A stretch of DNA of 7,111 nucleotides from Candidatus Aminicenantota bacterium (lineage in GTDB: Bacteria > Acidobacteriota > Aminicenantia > Aminicenantales > Aminicenantaceae), in the NCBI GenBank assembly GCA_004378665.1, contig SOIA01000079.1:1-7111 (forward strand), in the 5' to 3' direction. Made by a program: the position numbers and the translations under genes. Shown piece after piece: positions 1-6,407 of this stretch (position 1 is the first letter of the stretch; each line of letters opens with the position of its first letter). The notes under the pieces were generated by a model. That model was not told the DNA's origin. It made no database searches and saw nothing but the letters and a program-made list of their open reading frames with translations.

Positions 1-903
1 GAGGCCATCCATTTTTCGTTCAGTGCTGTGGCTGACCCGGGGGATGAGATTATCATTCCTGAGCCTTTCTACACCAACTACAATGGATACGCCGCTTTTG
101 CCAATGTTAATATCGTTCCGTTGACCCTGAAGGTTGAGGATGGCTTTCATCTTCCCCCGAAAGAAGAGATCGAAGCCCGGATTACATCGAGAACTAAAGC
201 TATCCTGCTCTGTTCGCCGAATAATCCCACAGGGACCGTGTACACTTCGGAAGAGCTGGAGCGTGTCATTTCGATAGTCCAAAAACATGATTTGTTCCTC
301 ATCGGAGACGAGGTTTATAAAGAGTTCGTCTACGATGGAGGGGTTCACAGGAGCATCCTGGAGTACGAAGAAGTCAAGGACAGGGCTATTGTCGTTGACA
401 GTATCTCCAAACGTTTCAGCAGTTGCGGAGCCCGCGTGGGTGCGGTCGTCACTCGGAATGAGGATGTGTACCAGGCTGTGCTCAAGTTTGCTCAAGCCCG
501 TCTCTGTCCCCCTTCAGTGGAACAGAAAGCGGCACTGGCGGCTTACCGTATGGGATTGGACTACTTCAAGGCTGTCAAGGAGGAATACCAAAAGAGGAGA
601 GATGTTTTGTATGAGGGGCTGAAGGACATTCCGGGAATCGTCATCCATAAGCCCCAGGGGGCGTTTTACATCATCGTGCGTCTTCCCATCAAGGATTGTG
701 AGCATTTTGTCCAGTGGATGCTTACCGATTTTCATCATGACAAGGAAACAGTCATGGTGGCACCAGCCCAGGGCTTCTACGGCACACCGGATAAAGGCAA
801 GGATGAAGTGCGGATTGCCTATGTGCTCAAGGAGGAAGACCTGAAGCGGGCCATCGTGGTGTTCAAAGAAGGGCTGCAAAAGTATCAGGGATTGTTTTCG
901 TGA
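1..903 (+). CDS. PLP-dependent aminotransferase, class I/II (5' end cut by window)
   Basis: The reading frame is open from base 1, so the N-terminus lies outside the window. Three hundred residues remain of a family that is usually near 390-400. Visible fold-type-I aminotransferase landmarks are CSPNNPTG, the GDEVYKEF block whose Asp (visible residue 103) should contact the PLP pyridine nitrogen, SISKRFSSCGARVG with the Schiff-base Lys at 137 and the phosphate-binding Arg, and a late Arg (about 271, in VRIAYVL) of the type that binds the substrate alpha-carboxylate. The enzyme should move an amino group between an amino acid and a 2-oxo acid in the cytoplasm. The family is clear, but the substrate (aspartate, alanine or aromatic) cannot be read from the sequence. 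The GTG at 28 is an internal valine codon, not a start. The gene precedes ppdK on the same strand, but a separate promoter lies between them. Confidence 0.93.
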   Translation, partial: EAIHFSFSAVADPGDEIIIPEPFYTNYNGYAAFANVNIVPLTLKVEDGFHLPPKEEIEARITSRTKAILLCSPNNPTGTVYTSEELERVISIVQKHDLFLIGDEVYKEFVYDGGVHRSILEYEEVKDRAIVVDSISKRFSSCGARVGAVVTRNEDVYQAVLKFAQARLCPPSVEQKAALAAYRMGLDYFKAVKEEYQKRRDVLYEGLKDIPGIVIHKPQGAFYIIVRLPIKDCEHFVQWMLTDFHHDKETVMVAPAQGFYGTPDKGKDEVRIAYVLKEEDLKRAIVVFKEGLQKYQGLFS

Positions 904-908
904 GTCTT

Positions 909-946
909 GAGGAATAGTCAAGCCACCTCGGCTACCCAGAATCCTC
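909..946 (+). terminator. Weak hairpin after the aminotransferase gene
   Basis: Just after the aminotransferase stop, GAGGA (909-913) can pair with TCCTC (942-946), and inside it AGCC can pair with GGCT around an ACCTC loop. No run of T follows, so this is not a classic intrinsic terminator. It could be a weak 3' end structure or chance. Confidence 0.2.
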
Positions 947-948
947 AC

Positions 949-977
949 TTGAATTTTAAGGGAGATGTGTGTATATT
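949..977 (+). promoter_or_regulatory. Candidate sigma-70-type promoter for ppdK
   Basis: TTGAAT at 949-954 and TATATT at 972-977 are separated by exactly 17 bases, close to the housekeeping consensus at both boxes. Transcription would start near 984. That leaves only about 8 bases before the ATG at 992 but a workable leader of about 23 bases before the ATG at 1007, which agrees with the ribosome binding site evidence. The lineage is unknown, so use of the standard consensus is assumed. Confidence 0.6.
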
Positions 978-995
978 TTTGATTTAATTTAATGT

Positions 996-999
996 GGAG
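996..999 (+). promoter_or_regulatory. Ribosome binding site that decides the ppdK start
   Basis: GGAG sits seven bases before the ATG at 1007. The upstream in-frame ATG at 992 is preceded only by an AT-rich stretch (gatttaattta) with no Shine-Dalgarno match, so 1007 is the better start. Confidence 0.6.
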
Positions 1000-1006
1000 T
1001 CAGAAG

Positions 1007-3721
1007 ATGACAGATAAACATGTTTACTTTTTCGGGAAGGATAGTACTGAAGGGGATAGGGGTATGAAAGACATCCTCGGAGGAAAGGGAGCGAATCTGG
1101 CCGAGATGGCTGGAATCGGACTGCCCGTCCCCCCGGGTTTTACGGTTTCAACAGATGTTTGCATCTCCTTTTCCAAACTGGGGAATAAAATCCCTCCTGA
1201 GGTGGAAGAGGAGATCCTCCGCAACCTGAAGAAACTGGAGGATGTGAGCCAGCAGAAATTCGGAGGCAAAGACAATCCGCTCCTCGTTTCTGTGCGTTCG
1301 GGTGCGAAGTTTTCGATGCCCGGGATGATGGACACTGTTCTTAACCTGGGCTTGAATGATACGACCCTCGATGCCTTGGTCGAAAAGAGCAGCAACCGGC
1401 GGTTTGCCTTGGACTGTTACCGCCGTTTGATACACATGTTCGGGGATGTCGTGCTTGGTATCTCTAAAAAGAAGTTTGAGGGCATCCTGAAGAAGAAAAA
1501 GGGAGAAAAAAAGGTTGCCCTGGATCATGAGCTTTCAGAAAAGGCCCTCGAGGAGCTGATATCTGATTATAAGGATTTGATCAAAACGGAGACGGGGAAA
1601 GGATTTCCTCAGGACGTCAAAGAGCAGCTGCTCATGTCCATCTCTGCTGTATTCGAATCCTGGAACAATCCGCGGGCCGTCACCTACCGCCGTTTGAACC
1701 ACATTCCTGACGATCTGGGCACTGCGGTCAACGTCCAGCAGATGGTATTCGGGAATATCGGAGAAGACTCAGCCACAGGTGTGGGATTCACCAGAAGTCC
1801 TGCAACCGGAGACAAGGAACTGTACGGTGAGTATCTCTTCAACGCTCAAGGAGAGGATGTCGTGGCCGGGATCCGAACCCCATCTCCGTTGAAAACCCTG
1901 GAGAAAAAGATGTCCTCTGTATACACAGAGCTCAAGGAGATCACCACAAACTTAGAGAAGCATTATCAAGATATCCAGGATTTTGAGTTCACTGTTCAAG
2001 AGGGCAAGTTGTACATGCTCCAGACAAGAAACGGTAAGAGGACGGGCCTGGCGGCTGTGAAGATTGCCGTGGACATGGTCGAGGAGGGCCTGGTCAGCAA
2101 GGAAAATGCGCTGCTGATGGTCGAGCCAGATGCTCTGAACCAGCTTCTCCATCCTGTTTTCGATGCGGCGGAAAAGGGTAAACACGAAGTCCTCGCCAGC
2201 GGGCTTGCCGCTTCACCCGGAGCTGCGGCCGGACAGGTAGTGTTCACTGCGGAGGAGGCCGTCGCCTGGGCCAAAGAGGGAAAGAAAGTGATTCTGGTCA
2301 GGGAAGAGACATCTCCTGATGATATCCATGGGATGAGTGCAGCCCAGGGGATTTTGACCGCGACTGGCGGCATGACTTCCCACGCGGCTGTGGTCGGACG
2401 GCAGATGGGAAAGCCTGCCGTTGTCGGTTGCGGAGATGTCAAGCCTGATGAGGAGCACAAATCTTTTCAAGTGGGGAAATCCAAATACGAGGAAGGAGAC
2501 TGGATTTCTATTGATGGTGCTCTCGGAGAAGTTCTTGACGGAGAGATCCCAACCCAACCTTCCGAGATCATCCAGGTTGTTCGAGGGGAGAAAAAACCCG
2601 AAGAGTCAAAAATATACCAGTATTTCACAAAATTTCTTTCCTGGGCGGACGAGGTGAGAAAGTTAGGTGTCCGGGCGAACGCGGATACTCCGGAGGATGC
2701 GAGTGTGGCTCTTGCGTTTGGAGCAGAGGGAATCGGGCTGGCCAGGACCGAGCACATGTTTTTCGAGAAAGAGCGACTGCCCTTCATGAAAGAGATGATA
2801 CTCTCTCAGACCGAACAGGAGCGGCGGAGTGCCCTGGATAATCTATTGCCCTTCCAGAAGGAAGATTTTTACGGGTTGTTCAAAGCCATGAAAGGCCATC
2901 CCGTGACCATCCGCACACTCGATCCCCCTCTTCATGAATTTCTGCCGCGCAAAGAGGATCTCATGGTCGAGCTGGCGGAATTGAAGGCCTCGGGCAGTCA
3001 GGACAAAAAAAAGATCGAGGAGCTCGAAAGATTGCTTGAGAGGGTGAAAGCCCTTTCCGAGTTCAATCCCATGCTCGGGCACAGGGGCTGCCGGTTGGGA
3101 ATTTCCTATCCTGAGATCATCGAAATGCAGGCCACAGCCATTTTCGAAGCTGTCTGTCAGCTGGCCAAGGAAGGAGAAAAGGTCTTTCCGGAAATCATGG
3201 TTCCCCTTGTGGGCACACAGGAAGAGCTTTCCAATCAGAGAAGTATTATTCAGCGTGTGGCTGAAGATGTGCTGAAGAAGAATAAGGTCAAAGTGGATTA
3301 CCTGATAGGAACCATGATAGAGATTCCGCGGGCGGCAATCACAGCAGACCAGATTGCGGAGGAGGCCGAGTTTTTCTCGTTCGGGACCAATGACCTGACT
3401 CAGATGGTTTTCGGTGTCTCAAGGGATGACGGGGCCGAATTCCTCGCCCATTACATAACCCATGGGATTTTGAAGGATAATCCATTCGAGACCGTGGATA
3501 CCAACGGAGTGGGCGAACTCATGAAATGGGCTGTGGAGAAGGGCCGGGAAACGCGACCCGACCTAAAAATCGGAATCTGCGGCGTCCATGGTGGGGATCC
3601 TCGTTCCATCTTCTTCTGCCATAAAATCGGACTTAATTATGTGAGTTGTTCCGCCTATCAGATTCCCATCGCTCGCCTTGCTGCGGCTCAAGTCGTGCTG
3701 ATGGAAAGGACCAATAAATAG
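1007..3721 (+). CDS. ppdK: Pyruvate, phosphate dikinase
   Basis: This cytoplasmic enzyme reversibly interconverts ATP, Pi and pyruvate with AMP, PPi and PEP, serving gluconeogenesis or PPi-linked glycolysis. From the ATG at 1007 it is 904 residues, within or slightly above the usual 870-900; the ATG at 992 would add five residues. The order is complete. The N-terminal ATP-grasp half has GGKGANLAEMA, VSVRSGAKFSMPGMMDT, GVGFTRSPATG and MLQTRNGKRTG. The swivelling phosphohistidine domain has TGGMTSHAAVVGRQMG, with phospho-accepting His about 459 and a neighbouring Thr of the kind regulated in plants. The PEP/pyruvate TIM barrel has GLARTEHMFF (Arg about 580), RTLDPPLHEFLP (Arg about 636), GHRGCRLG, SFGTNDLTQMVFG and YVSCS (acid/base Cys about 881). 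Extra length lies in a charged helical stretch after HEFLP. Two usually invariant C-terminal positions differ: CGVHGGDP in place of CGEHGGDP, and SCSAYQIP in place of SCSPFRVP. It probably has its own promoter. Confidence 0.98.
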   Translation: MTDKHVYFFGKDSTEGDRGMKDILGGKGANLAEMAGIGLPVPPGFTVSTDVCISFSKLGNKIPPEVEEEILRNLKKLEDVSQQKFGGKDNPLLVSVRSGAKFSMPGMMDTVLNLGLNDTTLDALVEKSSNRRFALDCYRRLIHMFGDVVLGISKKKFEGILKKKKGEKKVALDHELSEKALEELISDYKDLIKTETGKGFPQDVKEQLLMSISAVFESWNNPRAVTYRRLNHIPDDLGTAVNVQQMVFGNIGEDSATGVGFTRSPATGDKELYGEYLFNAQGEDVVAGIRTPSPLKTLEKKMSSVYTELKEITTNLEKHYQDIQDFEFTVQEGKLYMLQTRNGKRTGLAAVKIAVDMVEEGLVSKENALLMVEPDALNQLLHPVFDAAEKGKHEVLASGLAASPGAAAGQVVFTAEEAVAWAKEGKKVILVREETSPDDIHGMSAAQGILTATGGMTSHAAVVGRQMGKPAVVGCGDVKPDEEHKSFQVGKSKYEEGDWISIDGALGEVLDGEIPTQPSEIIQVVRGEKKPEESKIYQYFTKFLSWADEVRKLGVRANADTPEDASVALAFGAEGIGLARTEHMFFEKERLPFMKEMILSQTEQERRSALDNLLPFQKEDFYGLFKAMKGHPVTIRTLDPPLHEFLPRKEDLMVELAELKASGSQDKKKIEELERLLERVKALSEFNPMLGHRGCRLGISYPEIIEMQATAIFEAVCQLAKEGEKVFPEIMVPLVGTQEELSNQRSIIQRVAEDVLKKNKVKVDYLIGTMIEIPRAAITADQIAEEAEFFSFGTNDLTQMVFGVSRDDGAEFLAHYITHGILKDNPFETVDTNGVGELMKWAVEKGRETRPDLKIGICGVHGGDPRSIFFCHKIGLNYVSCSAYQIPIARLAAAQVVLMERTNK

Positions 3722-3736
3722 TGGATTAAATAGTGG
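3715..3736 (+). repeat. Short direct repeat TAAATAGTGG at the ppdK stop
   Basis: TAAATAGTGG occurs at 3715-3724, covering the ppdK stop codon, and again at 3727-3736, running into the left end of the inverted-repeat element. The two copies are two bases apart. This may be a small tandem duplication linked to insertion of the element, or replication slippage. Confidence 0.5.
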
Positions 3737-3895
3737 GGCCTGGCTTTGATAACTTGGAATTTTCTCGATGATAAGTCAATTGATTTAGAGTGTTGAAGGT
3801 CCGTCGTTCCAAAACTTATTTTCTTTCTGTATTCTGCGATAAAGGATTTAAATTTTAAGATAGAATTTATCAAAGTTATCAAAGCCTGACCCCGT
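3733..3895. mobile_element. Palindromic MITE/REP-like element between ppdK and the deacetylase gene
   Basis: The left end (3735-3757, GGGGCCTGGCTTTGATAACT onward) is the reverse complement of the right end (3871-3893) at 20 of 23 positions, with mismatches at 3739, 3741 and 3756. The 14-base core GGCTTTGATAACTT is perfect. Two G-T wobble pairs extend the stem outward to 3733/3895. The interior of about 113 bases is clearly AT-richer than the flanking genes and includes the palindrome TCAATTGA at 3776-3783. No transposase gene is present, and the weak reading frames across it look accidental. Ends resembling GGGGTCAGGC are, to my recollection, common in non-autonomous elements mobilised by IS200-like REP-associated tyrosine transposases. 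That assignment is inference. No convincing target-site duplication is visible. As RNA, the arms could form a long stem 3' of ppdK. Confidence 0.65.
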
Positions 3896-3904
3896 GTGAA
3901 AGAT

Positions 3905-4843
3905 ATGATTCGGTTTTTTCGGAAGACTGGATTTCCTTTCAAATTTGTCTACAGTAACGACTATTGGATGGTCGACCTCGGAGAGCATGTCTTCCCTGTT
4001 GAAAAGTACAGGTTGATCTATGAAGCCCTCCTCCGCCAGGGAGCCAAAAAGGACGATTTTCTTCTTCCCCTGCTCCCTGCTGAGGAAGACCTTCTTTTGG
4101 TTCATACTCCCAAATACATCAAGAAATTGAAATCTGGGACTCTATCTCATTCTGAGATATTGACTCTGGAGCTTCCGTATTCTCCTGAGCTTTTGGAATT
4201 TGCTCTGAGATTCGTAGGCGGAACCATTCTTGTGGCTGAAAAAGCCATGGAGGATGGCTTGGCGGTGCATATCGGAGGAGGATTCCATCACGCTTTCTCT
4301 GACCATGGTGAAGGCTTCTGTGCTCTGAATGATGTGGCCGTCTCCCTGGAGAAAATGAAGCAGGAGGGAAAGATAGAAAGGGCGATGGTCGTCGACTGTG
4401 ACCTCCATCAAGGCAACGGAACCGCGTTCATCTTTTCTAAAAAGGACTATGCGTTCACTTTTTCCATCCATCAGATGGATATCTACCCGGCTCAAAAGCC
4501 CCCGAGTTCAGTGGATGTGGGTTTATGGTCAGGAGATGGGGACGAAAAATACCTGAACGCGCTCAGATCGGATTTCCCGCGCTTGTACAAGGAGTTTCAA
4601 CCTGATCTGGTTTTCTATCTTGCAGGAGCTGACCCGTACGAGAAAGATCAGTTGGGAAACCTGAGGCTAACTCTTGAAGGTTTGAGAGAGCGAGACAGGA
4701 TCGTGATCGAGGAAGCGAGAAATCTTCATCTTCCTGTAGCGGTACTGTTCGCAGGAGGGTATGCCTTTGATGTGAAAGAGACTGTCTCCATTCACCTCAA
4801 TACTATAAAGATCGCCCAGAAAATCCAGAGAAAGTATTCTTAG
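3905..4843 (+). CDS. Histone deacetylase family (class-IV-like) zinc amidohydrolase
   Basis: A complete 312-residue arginase/deacetylase-fold enzyme that should remove acetyl groups from an amine, using catalytic zinc. Active-site parts are all present: GGGFHHAFSDHGEGFCALND with the His pair about 128/129, DCDLHQGNG giving zinc ligands Asp166 and His168, GADPYEKDQLG giving the third ligand Asp243, and FAGGYA with transition-state Tyr about 286. The block order and the IYP motif resemble HDAC11-type class IV proteins more than AcuC. Bacterial substrates in this superfamily include acetyl-lysine proteins, acetylpolyamines and small acetylated metabolites; which applies here cannot be told. I chose the ATG at 3905; the in-frame GTG at 3896 would add three residues. 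Neither has a good Shine-Dalgarno site, and the inverted-repeat element ends about 10 bases upstream, so the native control region may have been displaced. The 3' end overlaps convergent cutA by 4 bp. Confidence 0.93.
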   Translation: MIRFFRKTGFPFKFVYSNDYWMVDLGEHVFPVEKYRLIYEALLRQGAKKDDFLLPLLPAEEDLLLVHTPKYIKKLKSGTLSHSEILTLELPYSPELLEFALRFVGGTILVAEKAMEDGLAVHIGGGFHHAFSDHGEGFCALNDVAVSLEKMKQEGKIERAMVVDCDLHQGNGTAFIFSKKDYAFTFSIHQMDIYPAQKPPSSVDVGLWSGDGDEKYLNALRSDFPRLYKEFQPDLVFYLAGADPYEKDQLGNLRLTLEGLRERDRIVIEEARNLHLPVAVLFAGGYAFDVKETVSIHLNTIKIAQKIQRKYS

Positions 4844-5160
4844 CTTTTCGTTTCTTTTTCGATCCAGCTCAAATAATCCGCTGAGCCCTTCTGGACAGGA
4901 AGGGCGATGATTTCCGGAACGTCGTACGGGTGAATCTCTTCGAGTTTTTTTCCCAGCTCGGGGAATAGAGCGGCCCTGGTTTTCATGAAGAGAATGTGTT
5001 CAGTCTCCTTCGAAATCTGCCCTTTCCACCAGTAAAAAGACCTGGAGGCGCCGGAGATTGTAACACATGCAACCAGTTTTTCTTCGAGAACGCGCATAGC
5101 GATCGTCTGGCCGGTTTTTTCATCCGGAACCGTTGTCAAAACAAGAATGAATTCTTCCAT
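4840..5160 (-). CDS. cutA: CutA divalent-cation tolerance protein
   Basis: At 106 residues this is the normal size for the small trimeric, ferredoxin-like CutA1 fold related in shape to PII signalling proteins. Family marks run through the whole chain: LTTVPDEKTGQTIAMRVLEE near the N-terminus, LVACVTISGASRSFYWWKG in the middle, ILFMKT, then EIHPYDVPEIIALPV and a GSADYLSWI tail. Escherichia coli mutants link the family to copper and other divalent-metal tolerance, but its biochemical role is still poorly defined. The start is supported by a strong AAAGGGG ribosome binding site seven bases upstream. The stop overlaps the stop of the convergent deacetylase gene. It lies 79 bp downstream of the M20 remnant on the same strand and may once have shared its transcript. 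No clear promoter of its own was found. Confidence 0.97.
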   Translation of the reverse strand: MEEFILVLTTVPDEKTGQTIAMRVLEEKLVACVTISGASRSFYWWKGQISKETEHILFMKTRAALFPELGKKLEEIHPYDVPEIIALPVQKGSADYLSWIEKETKS

Positions 5161-5167
5161 GGGTGAA

Positions 5168-5174
5168 CCCCTTT
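5168..5174 (-). promoter_or_regulatory. Ribosome binding site of cutA
   Basis: Read on the minus strand, AAAGGGG lies seven bases before the cutA ATG (5160-5158). This fixes the start. Confidence 0.7.
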
Positions 5175-5239
5175 CGGCAATTATCCATGAGTCAGGAAAG
5201 CTGTGGATTTGTTTGTCAAGATTTCTTTATCCAGGGTTA

Positions 5240-5645
5240 TTATTCCTGGAGGAAAATGTGGGCAAAAACTTTGGCGTCGCCCATCATGTTATCGATGATG
5301 CAGTATTCATTGGGCTGATGGGCGGTTTCATCGAGCTTTGCCCAGCAGGCCGCTTCGAAATTGGCTCTCCGAAACAGAGCCGCAACGGTTCCTCCTCCGA
5401 TTCCAGTGGCTTTCCCGTCCTTTTTGTAGATGTCTTTGATCGCGTTCTTCAATGCCTGAACGACCGGGGCATCTGCTGAATCCGTTTTTCTTCAAGAAGT
5501 CGAGCAGGACCTCCGCCTTTTGGACTTCCCCTTCTCCTCCACTCGCGGGTGCGATAGCGGGAATGGCGCAGAGTTGAATCTGGAAATCAATCATTTCATC
5601 GCGGAAGCTATCGATTCTACTGATAATTTTTTCCAGCTCAGTCAT
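5240..5645 (-). pseudogene. M20-family metallopeptidase/deacylase remnant with internal deletion and frameshift
   Basis: Two pieces of one M20 family metallo-hydrolase remain in different frames. The first, from the ATG at 5645, gives about 55 residues ending LLDFLKKNGF and includes the N-terminal signature IPAIAPASGGEGE. The second gives about 80 residues, starting near SADAPVVQALKNAI, then GIGGGTVAALFRRA, LDETAHQPNEY and a normal end at the TAA (5242-5240). Family members are roughly 400 residues, so about 270 residues are missing. These include the metal-binding His-x-Asp, the catalytic Glu and the dimerisation domain. The join lies near 5470-5490, and the frame changes there. Translation from the start runs on in the wrong frame to about 5328, giving a chimeric tail. 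A near-perfect ribosome binding site remains and neither piece contains stop codons, suggesting a recent deletion or an assembly error. It cannot encode an active peptidase. Confidence 0.85.
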
Positions 5646-5649
5646 GGGG

Positions 5650-5656
5650 CCTCCTT
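5650..5656 (-). promoter_or_regulatory. Strong ribosome binding site retained by the M20 remnant
   Basis: On the minus strand AAGGAGG lies four bases before the ATG at 5645. It picks this start over an in-frame upstream codon at 5708 and shows the translation signal has not decayed. Confidence 0.65.
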
Positions 5657-5731
5657 TTTTGGGGAATGATAGCGAACCTATGAGCTTTAAGCAACTCATT
5701 TGGGACATTTTTGATTCTAATTGGCATGGCT

Positions 5732-5761
5732 TTTTACGTCCAACATTCAGATTCTTGTCAA
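5732..5761 (-). promoter_or_regulatory. Weak candidate promoter upstream of the M20 remnant
   Basis: A perfect TTGACA reads on the minus strand at 5761-5756 in the gap between pgsA and the M20 remnant. The matching -10 box is poor (CGTAAA at 17 bases or GTAAAA at 18), so this is only a possibility. The rest of the gap from 5646 to 5789 holds a small ATGAG/CTCAT inverted repeat (5680-5699) and nothing else I can support. Confidence 0.22.
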
Positions 5762-5789
5762 AGTTCTATCTGCGAATCGAAAACAACAT

Positions 5790-6389
5790 TTAACCATCTT
5801 GGGGGCGGGAGAACATCCTGTATCCGATGAACGCATAGTGAACTGCCGAAAGAAACGTGAAAAGGAGAGTGAAATAATACAGCCAGATGAGGAGAGGAGA
5901 CGAAACCTGTCTGTAATTGAGGAAAAGGACGAAAAGAGGAACCATGACCTGGAGCACTGTGCATGTTTTTCCCAGCAGAGATGGCAGAAAGGTCGTCTGA
6001 CCTCTCAGTTTGTAGAGGACGAAAGCTCCAGAGGCGATGATCACATCTCGGCCGACGACAGAGGCTGTCAGCCAAAGCGGAATCACATTCGGCGAGTTCA
6101 GAGTCGGGATGGTCAGGATGATGAAGGAAGCCGTCATCAATAATTTGTCAGCGACCGGGTCAAGGAAGGCTCCGATTTTGGTCTTCATGTGCAGCATCCG
6201 CGCCGTGAAGCCGTCCAAAACATCCGTGAACCCCGCAAACAGAAAAACAGCGAACGCTTCGGGAGTCTTTCTTTTGACCATCAAGGTCAAGAAAATCGGG
6301 ATCAGAAGGATTCTCAATAGAGTGAGAGTGTTCGGCAGGTTAAATAATTTATCCTTCTTGTCTTGACTCATTGAAGAGCTGTTTCCCAT
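5790..6389 (-). CDS. pgsA: CDP-diacylglycerol--glycerol-3-phosphate 3-phosphatidyltransferase
   Basis: This inner-membrane enzyme makes phosphatidylglycerophosphate from CDP-diacylglycerol and glycerol 3-phosphate, the committed step to phosphatidylglycerol and cardiolipin. The CDP-alcohol phosphatidyltransferase signature is complete: D56-x2-D59-G-x2-A-R-x8-G-x3-D77-x3-D81, with Asp residues that bind the divalent metal. The N-terminal LFNLPNTLTLLRILLIPIF is the characteristic PgsA opening. Several hydrophobic segments follow, among them LLIPIFLTLM, AFAVFLFAGF, LLMTASFIILTI, VVGRDVIIASGAF, LQVMVPLFVLFL and WLYYFTLLFTFLSAV. The 199-residue length is normal. The ATG at 6389 is the likely start; an internal ATG at 6371 would remove six residues, and neither has a strong ribosome binding site. 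The gene starts 18 bp after the stop of the TPR-SLH gene, so translation from a shared transcript is likely. Phosphatidylserine synthase-type relatives share the motif, but the N-terminus favours PgsA. Confidence 0.94.
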   Translation of the reverse strand: MGNSSSMSQDKKDKLFNLPNTLTLLRILLIPIFLTLMVKRKTPEAFAVFLFAGFTDVLDGFTARMLHMKTKIGAFLDPVADKLLMTASFIILTIPTLNSPNVIPLWLTASVVGRDVIIASGAFVLYKLRGQTTFLPSLLGKTCTVLQVMVPLFVLFLNYRQVSSPLLIWLYYFTLLFTFLSAVHYAFIGYRMFSRPQDG

Positions 6390-6407
6390 TTATTCCGTTT
6401 AGAAGGC

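Noticed and set aside
514..948. Minus-strand reading frame of 144 codons opposite the aminotransferase
   Set aside because: It lies antisense to a clearly conserved enzyme, and its translation shows no recognisable domain.
1996..2557. Overlapping minus-strand frames of 114 and 154 codons inside ppdK
   Set aside because: Both are antisense to conserved catalytic regions of the dikinase; their composition is what complementary reading of that gene would give.
3688..3942. Minus-strand frame of 84 codons across the inverted-repeat element
   Set aside because: It runs through both terminal repeats and into both neighbouring genes, is Lys/Ile/Ser-rich because of AT-richness, and has no ribosome binding site or family motif.
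5180..5219. TTGACA (5219-5214, minus) and GATAAT (5185-5180, minus) as a cutA promoter
   Set aside because: The two boxes are 28 bases apart rather than about 17, and a start set by the GATAAT box would fall inside the cutA ribosome binding site.
5147..5479. Plus-strand frame of 110 codons between cutA and the M20 remnant
   Set aside because: It is the complement of the well-supported C-terminal M20 fragment, and its own translation has no recognisable features.
5680..5699. ATGAG/CTCAT inverted repeat as a terminator or operator
   Set aside because: Only five base pairs with a 10-base loop and no adjacent T run; easily due to chance.
5721..6366. Plus-strand frames of 140 and 109 codons opposite pgsA
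   Set aside because: Both are complements of the PgsA membrane protein, and the CDP-alcohol phosphatidyltransferase motif on the minus strand settles the coding strand.
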